From: an uncultured Flavobacteriaceae bacterium
GTDB lineage: Bacteria; Bacteroidota; Bacteroidia; Flavobacteriales; Flavobacteriaceae
Direction: 5' to 3'
NCBI GenBank assembly: GCA_947493175.1
Contig: CANLQD010000006.1
Span: 124,001-188,000, forward strand
Length of the DNA: 64,000 bases
Part shown: positions 25,095 to 33,467 of the stretch, one piece after another
Numbering within the stretch: position 1 is the first letter of the stretch
How the letters are laid out: each line of letters starts with the position of its first letter
Translations under genes and position numbers: made by a program
The notes under the pieces: generated by a model
What the model was told of the DNA's origin: nothing
The model's database searches: none
What the model saw: the letters and a program-made list of their open reading frames with translations, nothing else

Positions 25095-25441
25095 GGTATC
25101 AATTTCTTGGTTCAAAGCCAAAACGAAACAGCTTTGAAAGGCGTAACGACGCAGACTGTCACCAGGAATGAAGCAAACTTTTGGTGATCGCATACTATGT
25201 AATCCGTGTTTTTCATCATTCAATTCATTGCAGGCAAATATTTTTCTGATTGGGAATTTTCGTGGAAATTGAAGTAGTACCAATTGAATAGATCTACTAA
25301 AAAAAGAGGTATTCCCAAAAAAGAGTATACCTTTGCCCGCTTAATACACTATCATCCTAAAAACCATCTTCGTGTTTCCCCAAATACATGCCAAAAGTTA
25401 GGCCAGCTTCGTACACCTAGATACAGCTCCAATACCAAACG
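25095..25441 (+). other. Gene-free stretch before an orphan barrel-like gene
   Basis: 347 bp without a convincing gene. A good -7 box TACCTTTG lies at 25328-25335, about 106 bp before the next start codon, giving that gene a leader of about 95 nt. The inverted pair GAGGTAT...ATACCTTT near 25310-25334 overlaps the box. Nothing else is recognisable. Confidence 0.4.
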
Positions 25442-26515
25442 ATGAACAAGAACCATACCTTCCTCATTATTACCTTATTCTTCATTCTTAGTAGCTTTAG
25501 CCAGTCAGATTTCAGGCCTGGTTACATCATTAACAAAAACAACGATACCATTTATGGAAAAATCGATTACCGGGGAGATTTGTTAATGGGGAACGTCTGT
25601 ACTTTCCAAGACAAGGCTAATGGGGCGCGTTCCTACGGTCCAACCGACATCAAAGGGTACCGTCTTGAGAAAGGTAAGCTCTTTTCGGCTAGAGAACTCG
25701 GTAATGGATTGGTATTCATGGAAAAACTGAACAAAGGTGCACTCATTGTTTTCTACTATCGCGATGCATCGGGCAATCGCTATTTTATAGAAGATACCGC
25801 AAATAAACTGGTGGAGCTACCTTTTAAAAAGGAAATTAAATACATCCGAAACCGTCGTGCTATGGTACCCAGCACCATCCATATCGGTATTCTTAAATAT
25901 CGAATGCGGGATGCGCCCGAACTTGCAAATGACATTGAGAAAATAGGAAGACCGAGTCATACAAATCTTGTTTCCATCGCAAGGGCATACCATCAAAAAA
26001 CGGCTTCGGCAACGGACTTCATCGTATACGAAGAGCAACCACCGAAGTTTACTATTTTTCCCGAATTGATTGGTGGTATTTCAAGGTATCAAGTGGCGGA
26101 TGATGTGGTTTCGAACGAAATCAAAGATCAAAACTTTGCTCAGTACGGTCTCATTTTGCATGCTTGGCTACCTTGGGCCAATGAAAAGTTATTTCTTCGC
26201 ACAGGCGTTATGGCGTCTACACTCGAATTTGAACGAAGGGAAAATGACAATATATTGAAAATCCCTTTCCAGTTCGAATATCAATATCCGAAAGGTACAA
26301 TTCAACCCAGGTTGGCTTATGGGCTTAACCTTTACGTTCCCGGCAGTTACTCTGTATCCTTTAATGCGGGCATCCAGGTAAAAGTGGCCAATAAGCTTTA
26401 TCTAACGGCAACTGCGGAAACAGAGTTTGAACCTACGACACTACTTGTCCCCTCAGGGTTTTTAGGTTATTCCTTTTACGGAGGACTAATGTATAAATGG
26501 GGGCATAATAGATAA
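25442..26515 (+). CDS. Exported protein of unknown function, probable C-terminal outer-membrane barrel
   Basis: A 357-residue protein with a signal peptide (about residues 1-21). Residues 25-140 form a beta-rich domain opening PGYIINKNNDTIYGKIDYRG, a pattern widespread in Bacteroidota proteins of unknown role (some databases call relatives tRNA modification GTPase, which has no support here: no P-loop is present). From about 205 the sequence alternates in short amphipathic strands (FTIFPELIGGISRY, YGLILHAWLPW, LFLRTGVMAST, IPFQFEYQY, GLMYKWGHNR), as in small outer-membrane beta-barrels. Isolated gene. Function unknown. Confidence 0.75.
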   Translation: MNKNHTFLIITLFFILSSFSQSDFRPGYIINKNNDTIYGKIDYRGDLLMGNVCTFQDKANGARSYGPTDIKGYRLEKGKLFSARELGNGLVFMEKLNKGALIVFYYRDASGNRYFIEDTANKLVELPFKKEIKYIRNRRAMVPSTIHIGILKYRMRDAPELANDIEKIGRPSHTNLVSIARAYHQKTASATDFIVYEEQPPKFTIFPELIGGISRYQVADDVVSNEIKDQNFAQYGLILHAWLPWANEKLFLRTGVMASTLEFERRENDNILKIPFQFEYQYPKGTIQPRLAYGLNLYVPGSYSVSFNAGIQVKVANKLYLTATAETEFEPTTLLVPSGFLGYSFYGGLMYKWGHNR

Positions 26516-26543
26516 TCTATCAAAATCTAATTAGAGTACCGGT

Positions 26544-27323
26544 TTACCATATATGCAACCCATTCTTTAAAAATACCCGTACCCCTACTATAAAAACAAG
26601 CAAGGCGGTTACCCGTTTGATTCCCTTAGGTGTTAATTTTCGAAGGCTCATTCGAATTCCCAATTGTCCGCCCAGAAATACAGTTGCCACAAGGGCTACA
26701 GTTTCTACCCATGGTAGCTCCAAAGTTTTGGCCATCAAAAGCCCGCCTAGTCCTGATATGGAATTCACCAGAATAAAAAAACTGGCCAAAGCGGCGATTT
26801 TGATCGATCGATCCCATCGCAGATGATTCAGTACGGGAGCCAAAAAGATACCTCCTCCGATGCCCACCAAACCCGACAACAATCCGATACCAGCTCCTAA
26901 TAGATAACTGAGCCACTTGGGATAGGCATGTACCCGTTCGGCATGTCTTGTTCCATTCGTGTATGTTTGCCAGGCAAGGGCAAGGGCCGAAAAAATCAGG
27001 GAAACGCCCAAGAGTATAAAAAAAACTTCTTCCTTCAACCGAAAAGAAGCTCCGATGAAGGCCATGGGAATACTGGCAAGCACAAAGGGAACAAAGTCTT
27101 TCAGCTTTGCGTGTCCATGCTTAAAATACAGATAGGTACTCGTTGAGACCACCACCAAATTACAGACCAAGGCTAAGGAGCGAATAGCAAAAAAACCGAC
27201 CAAGGTTAAGGACAATAATGCCAAATAGCTAGATCCACCCCCGAAACCAACAGCGGAATACAAGGTGGCGACCACAAAAAACCCGAGACACAAAAGCACC
27301 AGGTTTTCAATACTTAGCAGCAT
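26544..27323 (-). CDS. TauE/SafE-family sulfite/sulfonate-type permease
   Basis: A 259-residue membrane protein with about eight helices and the two internally repeated family motifs, SAVGFGGGSSYLALLSL near 24 and GIGLLSGLVGIGGGIFLAPVL near 146. The family moves sulfite, sulfonates, sulfoacetate or related anions across the inner membrane. It overlaps the upstream moeB-like gene by 17 bp, so it belongs to the molybdenum-cofactor operon. A link to a Moco-dependent sulfite enzyme is a possibility suggested by context only; no such enzyme is in view. Confidence 0.9.
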   Translation of the reverse strand: MLLSIENLVLLCLGFFVVATLYSAVGFGGGSSYLALLSLTLVGFFAIRSLALVCNLVVVSTSTYLYFKHGHAKLKDFVPFVLASIPMAFIGASFRLKEEVFFILLGVSLIFSALALAWQTYTNGTRHAERVHAYPKWLSYLLGAGIGLLSGLVGIGGGIFLAPVLNHLRWDRSIKIAALASFFILVNSISGLGGLLMAKTLELPWVETVALVATVFLGGQLGIRMSLRKLTPKGIKRVTALLVFIVGVRVFLKNGLHIW

Positions 27324-28389
27324 AGGAATGGAGTTGGTTCATACCACCGGCAACGTTAAAAAAGGTGGTCGTCGGAAAAAATTTTTGAAGTAACACAATT
27401 GCTTTCTGGCTGCGGACCCCAGATTGGCAGAGCACATAGGCCTTCCCCTTAACATCGAACTCGACCCGACCGCTTTCCAGTTCGGATAATGGTAGGTGTC
27501 TTACCCCATTTATATGGGACTCCTTGTATTCGATGGCAGTACGCACGTCGATAATTTGTAGGGATTCTTTTTTTAGTAACTCTTCAAAATCAGGGGCGCT
27601 AATAGATTGTACAGCTAGGTCACAGGAAAAGTCATAGTTAGCCCTAAGCCCCTTGATCTTGGTATTTTGGGGGTTCACTGAAAACTTGATTTTTTGAAAA
27701 CTGTTGGCAAGACCATTGAACAATAGCAACTTTCCAGAGAGTGGCTGCCCCACCCCAGTGAGCACCTTTACCGTTTCCAAGGCCTGTAGGTTTCCCACGA
27801 TTCCCGGCACGATTCCGAGTACACCATGCTCGTTACAGTTGGGCACCTCATCGGCTCCTGGCATATCGGGAAACAAACAACGATAGGTGGGTCCGTTTTT
27901 GTAATTAAAAACACTGACCTGACCTTCAAATCCGTGAAGCGCACCGTATACAAAAGGCTTCTTTAAAATCACACAGGAATCATTCACCAAATAACGCGTG
28001 GGAAAATTATCGGAAGCATCGACAACTACATCATACTCAGCAATGATATCCAACGCATTGTCCCTAGTTAAGAACGTATCGTGTGCCCGTAGGTTGGTTT
28101 CACGATTTTGGGCGGTCAATTTTCGAACTGCCGCGGTCACCTTCTTCCTACCGACGTCATCTTCATTATACAACACTTGGCGATGCAGGTTGGAAAGCGA
28201 CACTTGATCATTATCTACCATACCGAGCGTGCCTACCCCCATTGCATTTAAATAGGTGAGTACAGGGATTCCCAAACCACCGGCACCTACGACCAAGACA
28301 CTTGCATCTGAAAGCCTTTGTTGGGCCTCTGCACCAAACTCCTTTAGAATTATATGTCGATCATAGCGTTGGGAATTCATCCTAAACAA
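27307..28389 (-). CDS. moeB: MoeB/ThiF-type adenylyltransferase with C-terminal rhodanese domain
   Basis: A 360-residue E1-like enzyme: N-terminal ThiF/MoeB domain with the ATP loop VLVVGAGGLGIPVLTYLNAM (near 30-50), SLSNLHRQVLYNEDDVGRKK, VVDASDNFPTRYLVND and PNCNEHGVLGIVPGIVGNLQ, then a rhodanese domain from about 265 with its active-site Cys in YVLCQSGVRSQKA. It adenylates the MoaD C-terminus for sulfur loading. The zinc CxxC pair of E. coli MoeB reads T-Y-R-C here and the second pair is absent, so the structural zinc is probably missing. It lies 9 bp after mobA and overlaps the TauE gene. Confidence 0.92.
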   Translation of the reverse strand: MFRMNSQRYDRHIILKEFGAEAQQRLSDASVLVVGAGGLGIPVLTYLNAMGVGTLGMVDNDQVSLSNLHRQVLYNEDDVGRKKVTAAVRKLTAQNRETNLRAHDTFLTRDNALDIIAEYDVVVDASDNFPTRYLVNDSCVILKKPFVYGALHGFEGQVSVFNYKNGPTYRCLFPDMPGADEVPNCNEHGVLGIVPGIVGNLQALETVKVLTGVGQPLSGKLLLFNGLANSFQKIKFSVNPQNTKIKGLRANYDFSCDLAVQSISAPDFEELLKKESLQIIDVRTAIEYKESHINGVRHLPLSELESGRVEFDVKGKAYVLCQSGVRSQKAIVLLQKFFPTTTFFNVAGGMNQLHSYAAKY

Positions 28390-28398
28390 TTGTAATCA

Positions 28399-28989
28399 TT
28401 AGCTCATTTTGGCCAGGGCTTCTTTATAATCTTCTTCTGAATTGGCATTTAGCAGCACCTGTTGATTTGTTGGAAAAACCAGTTGCACCTCATGATTGAT
28501 CAAAAACTTTCTGGGGCAGGTACCTACCCCACTTTCAAGATAGGAGACAGAGGTATCGAGCGCCTTTGGTTCCCATATGGCACATAAGGGTTCGGGCAGC
28601 GGATTCTCCCGTTGTGCAAAAGCAGTCGCCAACATTTGGGTGTTTCGTTCAGTAATCAACTGCTCCAAGGCTTCCAAATCCATTAAAGGCAAATCACAGG
28701 CCAATACCAGCCATGCAGCTTGGGGATATTGATGATGGGCCGATAACAGGCCATTGTACGGACCCCGGTATTGATCTTCATCGACGATATATTGCATGCC
28801 ATTCGGCAATTCGGAAACCTGTTCGGACCGTAAACTGATAAAAGTCTTTTCACAGACCTTATTCAATAAGTGATATAAATATTCTCTTTGTGGGATTCCG
28901 TGATATGGAATAAGTCCCTTATCGGTTCCCATCCGGGTGCTTTTACCCCCTGAGAGTACCAGACCATATAAGTTAGCGGTTGAAGTCAT
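28399..28989 (-). CDS. mobA: Molybdenum cofactor guanylyltransferase
   Basis: A 196-residue nucleotidyltransferase. The signature LVLSGGKSTRMGTDKGLIPY (residues 11-30) binds the nucleotide, DQYRGPYNGLLSAH and WLVLACDLPLMDLEAL (metal-binding Asp near 97) follow, and NSEEDYKEAL closes the fold. MobA attaches GMP to molybdopterin to give the bis-MGD form used by DMSO-reductase-family enzymes such as nitrate reductase, so the host probably has such an enzyme. It overlaps the end of moaC by 17 bp. Confidence 0.92.
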   Translation of the reverse strand: MTSTANLYGLVLSGGKSTRMGTDKGLIPYHGIPQREYLYHLLNKVCEKTFISLRSEQVSELPNGMQYIVDEDQYRGPYNGLLSAHHQYPQAAWLVLACDLPLMDLEALEQLITERNTQMLATAFAQRENPLPEPLCAIWEPKALDTSVSYLESGVGTCPRKFLINHEVQLVFPTNQQVLLNANSEEDYKEALAKMS

Positions 28990-29446
28990 TTTTTCCTCCT
29001 GTTTTTTCTTCTAATTGTATACTTGTGATACTGATATCATGGGAGAGTGCCTTGCACATGTCGTAAATGGTAAGTGCACTTATCGAAACCCCGGTCAATG
29101 CTTCCATTTCAACACCGGTACGCTCATTACACTTTACCTTACACCGAATATTCAAGACGTTATCCGAGGGTGTGATATCTATCTGAACTTTCGAAAGGTT
29201 CAATTGATGGCATAGTGGAATCAGTTCCGATGTTTTTTTTACCGCCTGTATACCGGCTATAACAGCCGTTTGGATAATACTTCCTTTAGCGCCCAAAAAA
29301 TCTTGTGCTGCCAACAAGGCAAATACTTCTTTTGGAAATGTTACTCGTCCCGAGGCTATAGCTGTTCGCACCGAAATACCTTTTTCAGATACATCGACCA
29401 TCGTCGCTTTTCCCGCTTTATCGATATGTGATAATTCTTTGCTCAT
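28973..29446 (-). CDS. moaC: Cyclic pyranopterin monophosphate synthase
   Basis: A 157-residue MoaC of normal length: HIDKAGKATMVDVSEK at the start, VFALLAAQDFLGAKGSI, TSELIPLCHQLNLSKVQI with the active-site His-Gln, and the long C-terminal signature VKCNERTGVEMEALTGVS and IYDMCKALSHDISI. It makes cyclic pyranopterin monophosphate from the MoaA product. MoaA itself is not in the window. A 146-bp gap separates it from moaE upstream, and mobA overlaps its 3' end. Confidence 0.96.
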   Translation of the reverse strand: MSKELSHIDKAGKATMVDVSEKGISVRTAIASGRVTFPKEVFALLAAQDFLGAKGSIIQTAVIAGIQAVKKTSELIPLCHQLNLSKVQIDITPSDNVLNIRCKVKCNERTGVEMEALTGVSISALTIYDMCKALSHDISITSIQLEEKTGGKNDFNR

Positions 29447-29592
29447 AAATTGCTACGCACACTTACTTGATTATCTATACGGTGCAGGGGCTTGATGCCC
29501 TTTTCCGAAAGCTCTTATTCTATCTTTTCCCTGATTAAGTTCATTTAGCAACTACAAACTGCGAGTACGCTGTAAAACCCTTCCATATCATC
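29447..29592 (-). other. Gap between moaE and moaC
   Basis: 146 bp with no open frame. It interrupts an otherwise tightly packed operon, so an internal promoter for moaC is possible. I see no -7 box with good spacing and no molybdenum-cofactor riboswitch-like structure that I could defend. Confidence 0.35.
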
Positions 29593-30012
29593 TTAGGGGT
29601 GTGCCGATACCCAAACGGACTTATTCTTAAAGAATTCTTTTTTCCAAATGGGTACCCGTTCTTTGAGGGTGTCTATTAAGTATCTACAAGCAGTGAAACA
29701 AGCATCACGGTGAGGTGCAGAAGCTCCCACTACCACTACCGGTTCTTCTATTTCTTTCGGACCGACCGCATGGCGAACCACTACAGCATTCAATTGCCAT
29801 TGGTCGCTGGCATGCATTGCAATCTTTTCCATCTCTTTTAAAGCCATGGTTCTATAAGCTTCAAACTCAAGCGACACAACTTCTTCCCCTTGGGTAAACT
29901 CTCTCACGGCGCCTACAAAAACGCAAATACCTCCACTTTTCGGATGCGAGAGTTCTTGGTACACTTGACCGGTGTCAATGACATCTACTATTTCTACAAT
30001 TGCTTTTTTCAT
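29593..30012 (-). CDS. moaE: Molybdopterin synthase catalytic subunit
   Basis: A 139-residue MoaE: GGICVFVGAVREFTQGEEV with the substrate-binding Arg, LEFEAYRTMALKEMEKI, VVRHAVGPKEIEEPVVVVGA with the His-x-x-G block, ASAPHRDACFTACRYLIDTL, and the catalytic lysines in VPIWKKEFF near 120. It receives sulfur from MoaD thiocarboxylate to form the dithiolene of molybdopterin. Its start codon overlaps the moaD stop by one base (TAATG), coupling production of the two subunits. Confidence 0.96.
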   Translation of the reverse strand: MKKAIVEIVDVIDTGQVYQELSHPKSGGICVFVGAVREFTQGEEVVSLEFEAYRTMALKEMEKIAMHASDQWQLNAVVVRHAVGPKEIEEPVVVVGASAPHRDACFTACRYLIDTLKERVPIWKKEFFKNKSVWVSAHP

Positions 30013-30260
30013 TAGCCTCCGCTTACAGGTGGAATGATGGCAATCTCATCCCCTTGCTTCAAAGATACGTCATCCTCAGCATACTCGCTGTTGACCGCTA
30101 CCGCCAAAGAAGAGAGCTTTCCGAACTGCGGAAACGACGAAACCAATGTTTGCTTTAACTCCTTTACCGAAGTCGGAAGGTTTTCCGAAGTATCGAGTCG
30201 CAATAGCGACTTTCCTACAATATCCTTCGCAATTCCAAATAACAATACCTCCATATACAA
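30012..30260 (-). CDS. moaD: Molybdopterin synthase sulfur carrier subunit
   Basis: An 82-residue ubiquitin-like protein ending in the required Gly-Gly (IAIIPPVSGG), which is adenylated by MoeB and converted to a thiocarboxylate. Beta-grasp features are VLLFGIAKDIVGKS, NLPTSVKELKQTL and LAVAVNSEYA. The start may be MYMEVLLF or the Met two codons later. It opens the visible moa operon; the DUF6503 lipoprotein gene ends 32 bp upstream on the same strand and could be co-transcribed. Confidence 0.95.
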   Translation of the reverse strand: MYMEVLLFGIAKDIVGKSLLRLDTSENLPTSVKELKQTLVSSFPQFGKLSSLAVAVNSEYAEDDVSLKQGDEIAIIPPVSGG

Positions 30261-30292
30261 TGAAAATTTTAAACCTCAATTTACTTAAAAAA

Positions 30293-31108
30293 TCATGACT
30301 TATCTTCCTTTAAGATAACTTTCGCATTTTCTGGCATCGTATAAAATCCGTTCGGTTTTTTGGTTTCATCTAGTAAAACTTTTTCGAATGTATAACTATT
30401 TTTCGGTTCTTTGATATCCCTGCCTTCGTAGGAATACCAAGTGAGCGTTTTTGGAAGTTGTAGGCCGTTCACATCCATCCAATCCTCATAGCGAATCCAT
30501 TTCACATTATCCGATTTTTCTCCACTTCGATAGGTAACTGTATATCCCAACCAAGCCATTTGATAGGTATTTGGGTCGTAATAAAGGTAGTATTCATCTT
30601 TGGGCGATGTACCCACCCCCGTGTTATATGTAATCTTCACTCCGGGATAGGAAACGCCATTAAACTCCAACGGTTCAGCTTGATCATAATTAATACCGTC
30701 ATCGGCCAATACAAAGGGCATGGCATAGAAATAGAACATGAGGTTGTGATAAAAAACAGGGTCTCCCTTATAGGTTTTGGTATCATCGAGCAGCCATACA
30801 TTGGTTCCGTCATAGCCCATCGATACCTCTCCCATTTCAATTTTATCCTTGCGGGTATACAAATCGGTCGTGTGGGTCTCTACCCCACCGGGTTTTGGAA
30901 GGTCATAGACCAAAGTGCGCTTACGTTTCCAACTTTCCAATCCACCATGCGCTTCAAAAACCTTGCTTAAGGCTTTAGGATAGTTTGTAGGGGCCATTTC
31001 TAGGGCAACCATCGTCTGTTCTTCACTCGAAGAAGTACTCTTTTGAGTTTCCTTACAACTTATAGCGCTTATAAAGACAAATAGGGCCAGTACTTTTTTC
31101 ATCTGCAT
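30293..31108 (-). CDS. DUF6503 family lipoprotein
   Basis: A 271-residue lipoprotein with signal and lipobox ALFVFISAISC (Cys18). The remainder is a beta-rich periplasmic domain like other DUF6503 members and outer-membrane lipoprotein-sorting-like folds: KVFEAHGGLESWKRKRTLVY near 50, GYDGTNVWLLDD, FYAMPFVLADDGINY, KDEYYLYYDPNTYQMAWLGY and the C-terminal NSYTFEKVLLDE. The repeated aromatic strands resemble LolA/LolB-type half-barrels, but function is unknown. It precedes moaD by 32 bp. Confidence 0.82.
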   Translation of the reverse strand: MQMKKVLALFVFISAISCKETQKSTSSSEEQTMVALEMAPTNYPKALSKVFEAHGGLESWKRKRTLVYDLPKPGGVETHTTDLYTRKDKIEMGEVSMGYDGTNVWLLDDTKTYKGDPVFYHNLMFYFYAMPFVLADDGINYDQAEPLEFNGVSYPGVKITYNTGVGTSPKDEYYLYYDPNTYQMAWLGYTVTYRSGEKSDNVKWIRYEDWMDVNGLQLPKTLTWYSYEGRDIKEPKNSYTFEKVLLDETKKPNGFYTMPENAKVILKEDKS

Positions 31109-31163
31109 GTATTTTATACTATTTAATATTTATAGACTTAGGTCGCTCCAAACTACTTTTATT

Positions 31164-31171
31164 TACATTTG
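31164..31171 (+). promoter_or_regulatory. -7 box of the rRNA/tRNA methyltransferase gene, five bases from the ATG
   Basis: TACATTTG fits TAnnTTTG exactly and ends five bases before the ATG at 31177 (TACATTTG-cgctt-ATG), the same layout as nrnA. Transcription would begin at or beside the start codon, giving a leaderless mRNA. Confidence 0.55.
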
Positions 31172-31176
31172 CGCTT

Positions 31177-31986
31177 ATGGACGAAATTAAGCAAATCACC
31201 AGCTTGCAGAACACCCTGGTCAAAAAAATCGGGGTTTTAAGGGAAAAGTCCAGGGAACGCAAAAAAACGGGGCTTTTTGTTCTAGAGGGATGGCGGGAGC
31301 TGCAGCTTGCCATCAAAGGCCATTATACGACCGAAACTATATTGTTTTGTTCGGATATGTTAGCCGTTTCAGAGATACAGGCCTTCTTAAAGGCATCTGA
31401 AGTGAGCCCAAAGCTCGTTCAGGTTTCCAAAGAAGTATATCAGAAGCTGGCCTATCGTGAAAATACCGAGGGTATCCTGGCCATCGTACAAAGTAAACCA
31501 CATACACTGAACTCATTGAGTTTTGACAAGCCCAATCCGTTTGTCTTGGTAGCCGAAGCCCCAGAAAAACCTGGAAATATTGGCGCTTTGCTCCGTACTG
31601 CCGATGCGGCAAAACTCGATGCGGTTATCATCGCCAATCCAAAAACCGACCTCTACAATCCCAACATCATCCGTTCTAGTGTTGGTTGTGTTTTCACGAA
31701 TAGCATCGCTTTCGGTTCAACCTCTGAGGCGCTTCGCTTTTTAAAAGAACAACAAATCGGCATCTATTGCGCAGCACTTTCCGCTTCTAAAAATTACTTG
31801 GAATGCGATTTTACCGGTCCCACGGCCATTGTAGTCGGTACGGAATCAGACGGACTTTCCGAAGCATGGCTGCAAAATTCAGCACAAAACATTATCATTC
31901 CCATGCAAGGTGAAATAGACTCAATGAACGTATCGGTGTCGGCAGCAATACTTATCTTTGAAGCGAAAAGACAAAGGGGTTTCTAA
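31177..31986 (+). CDS. SpoU/TrmH-family RNA 2'-O-methyltransferase
   Basis: A 269-residue methyltransferase: an N-terminal RNA-binding domain (about 1-95, beginning ITSLQNTLVKKIGVLREKS) and a C-terminal SpoU knot with the three family motifs PEKPGNIGALLRTADAA (near 129), AIVVGTESDGLSEAW (near 217) and IIIPMQGEIDSMNVSVSAAI (near 240). It methylates a ribose 2'-OH using S-adenosylmethionine; whether rRNA or tRNA cannot be told. A consensus -7 box is so close to the start that the message is probably leaderless. Confidence 0.92.
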   Translation: MDEIKQITSLQNTLVKKIGVLREKSRERKKTGLFVLEGWRELQLAIKGHYTTETILFCSDMLAVSEIQAFLKASEVSPKLVQVSKEVYQKLAYRENTEGILAIVQSKPHTLNSLSFDKPNPFVLVAEAPEKPGNIGALLRTADAAKLDAVIIANPKTDLYNPNIIRSSVGCVFTNSIAFGSTSEALRFLKEQQIGIYCAALSASKNYLECDFTGPTAIVVGTESDGLSEAWLQNSAQNIIIPMQGEIDSMNVSVSAAILIFEAKRQRGF

Positions 31987-32073
31987 TATCGAAATCAATA
32001 AATTTGCTCTAGATCTCGTTCTGGTGACCTGGCCAAAAAAAACCGCAAAAAACCACTACCAATACCAAAGACA

Positions 32074-33306
32074 TTGAATATTCTCTTTTATACCATCATA
32101 GCTATTCTAGTACTGCAATTCATAATCGAGACCGTGCTCGACTATCTAAACGCAAGTCGTTATGACGACCCGATTCCTGAAGAACTTCATGATGTATTCG
32201 ATACCGTGGAATATGAAAAATCCAAAGAGTACAAAAAAACAAATTATCGATTTAGACTTGTGAGCTCCAGCTTTTCGCTTGCACTTACACTGGGATTTCT
32301 GGTTTTTGGCGGTTTTGAATGGGTAGATCAGTTGGTTCGCGGGCTCATTGAAAATCCGATCATCATAGCGCTTCTTTTCTTCGGAATTATTATTATAGGA
32401 AGCAGTGTATTGACCCTTCCTTTCTCCTACTATGCTACGTTCGTAATCGAGGAAAAGTTCGGTTTCAACAAGACCACCAAAAAGCTATTTTTTGCGGATA
32501 AAATCAAAGGGTGGATCATGACCGCTTTGTTGGGGGGCAGCATTTTAACATTGATCATGCTTTTTTATCAATGGGCAGGAAATCGGTTTTGGATGTATGC
32601 ATGGATCCTCATTGCATTCTTTAGCTTGGTGATGAACCTGTTTTACAGTAAGTTAATCGTACCCCTTTTCAATAAACAAACCCCTTTGGAAGAAGGAAGC
32701 CTAAAAAGTAAAATTGAACATTATGCTCGTCAGGTGGGATTTGATCTTAAAAATATTTTTGTAATCGACGGTTCAAAAAGGTCTACGAAGGCAAATGCCT
32801 ACTTCTCGGGCTTTGGCAGTGAGAAAAGAGTAACACTGTACGATACGCTGATCAAAGACTTGGAAGAAGATGAGATTGTAGCCGTCTTGGCCCATGAAGT
32901 GGGGCATTACAAGCGAAAGCATATCATTTTTAACCTAACAGCTTCAATTGTTTTAACCGGGCTCACCCTTTTTCTGTTATCCCTTTTTATCAATAACCCG
33001 GAAGTTTCATTGGCCATTGGTGTCTCGACACCTAGTTTCCATGCCGCGCTAATAGGGTTTGGTGTGTTATACAGCCCCATTTCGGAACTAACGGGCCTGG
33101 TGATGAACCATTTGTCACGGACATTTGAATATCAGGCAGACAATTATGCCAAAAACACGTACACCGCGCATGCTTTGATAAGTTCGTTGAAAAAGCTCTC
33201 CAAAAATAGCCTTAGTAACCTTACGCCTCACCCCGCTTATGTTTTCATGCACTACTCGCATCCACCACTGATTTCCCGAATACGGAACTTACGCCGAAAG
33301 ACCTAG
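32074..33306 (+). CDS. M48A Ste24/CAAX-protease-like integral membrane metallopeptidase
   Basis: A 410-residue membrane peptidase with seven or so helices. The zinc motif is VLAHEVGHYKRKH (His274, Glu275, His278); the third ligand is in RTFEYQADNYAKN (Glu near 351). The upstream segment NKTTKKLFFADKIKG and IDGSKRSTKANAYFSGFG are characteristic of Ste24-type enzymes (usually called CAAX prenyl protease 1 homologues, though bacteria lack prenylated CAAX proteins). It probably degrades membrane proteins. The start is TTG at 32074; no in-frame ATG fits the family start. Confidence 0.9.
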   Translation: MNILFYTIIAILVLQFIIETVLDYLNASRYDDPIPEELHDVFDTVEYEKSKEYKKTNYRFRLVSSSFSLALTLGFLVFGGFEWVDQLVRGLIENPIIIALLFFGIIIIGSSVLTLPFSYYATFVIEEKFGFNKTTKKLFFADKIKGWIMTALLGGSILTLIMLFYQWAGNRFWMYAWILIAFFSLVMNLFYSKLIVPLFNKQTPLEEGSLKSKIEHYARQVGFDLKNIFVIDGSKRSTKANAYFSGFGSEKRVTLYDTLIKDLEEDEIVAVLAHEVGHYKRKHIIFNLTASIVLTGLTLFLLSLFINNPEVSLAIGVSTPSFHAALIGFGVLYSPISELTGLVMNHLSRTFEYQADNYAKNTYTAHALISSLKKLSKNSLSNLTPHPAYVFMHYSHPPLISRIRNLRRKT

Positions 33307-33467
33307 GATTTTATCGTTTTTCCTCTTTCATTTTCCGTACTAAAGAAGGGCAAATAGTCGGTCATTTTGGATTCACTTCAAAATCACGACCAAACATGCG
33401 GTAATCCCGACGAGCGGGCACAATTTTTGTTGTGTAGTAGATAGGATTATGGTATTTTTAATTTAAC

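Noticed and set aside
29488..29500. GGGC-ttgat-GCCC followed by TTTT between moaE and moaC
   Set aside because: Only four pairs, and no rightward gene ends there.
33405..33421. CCCG-acgag-CGGG hairpin upstream of spoT
   Set aside because: Very short stem with no T-run; cannot be separated from chance.
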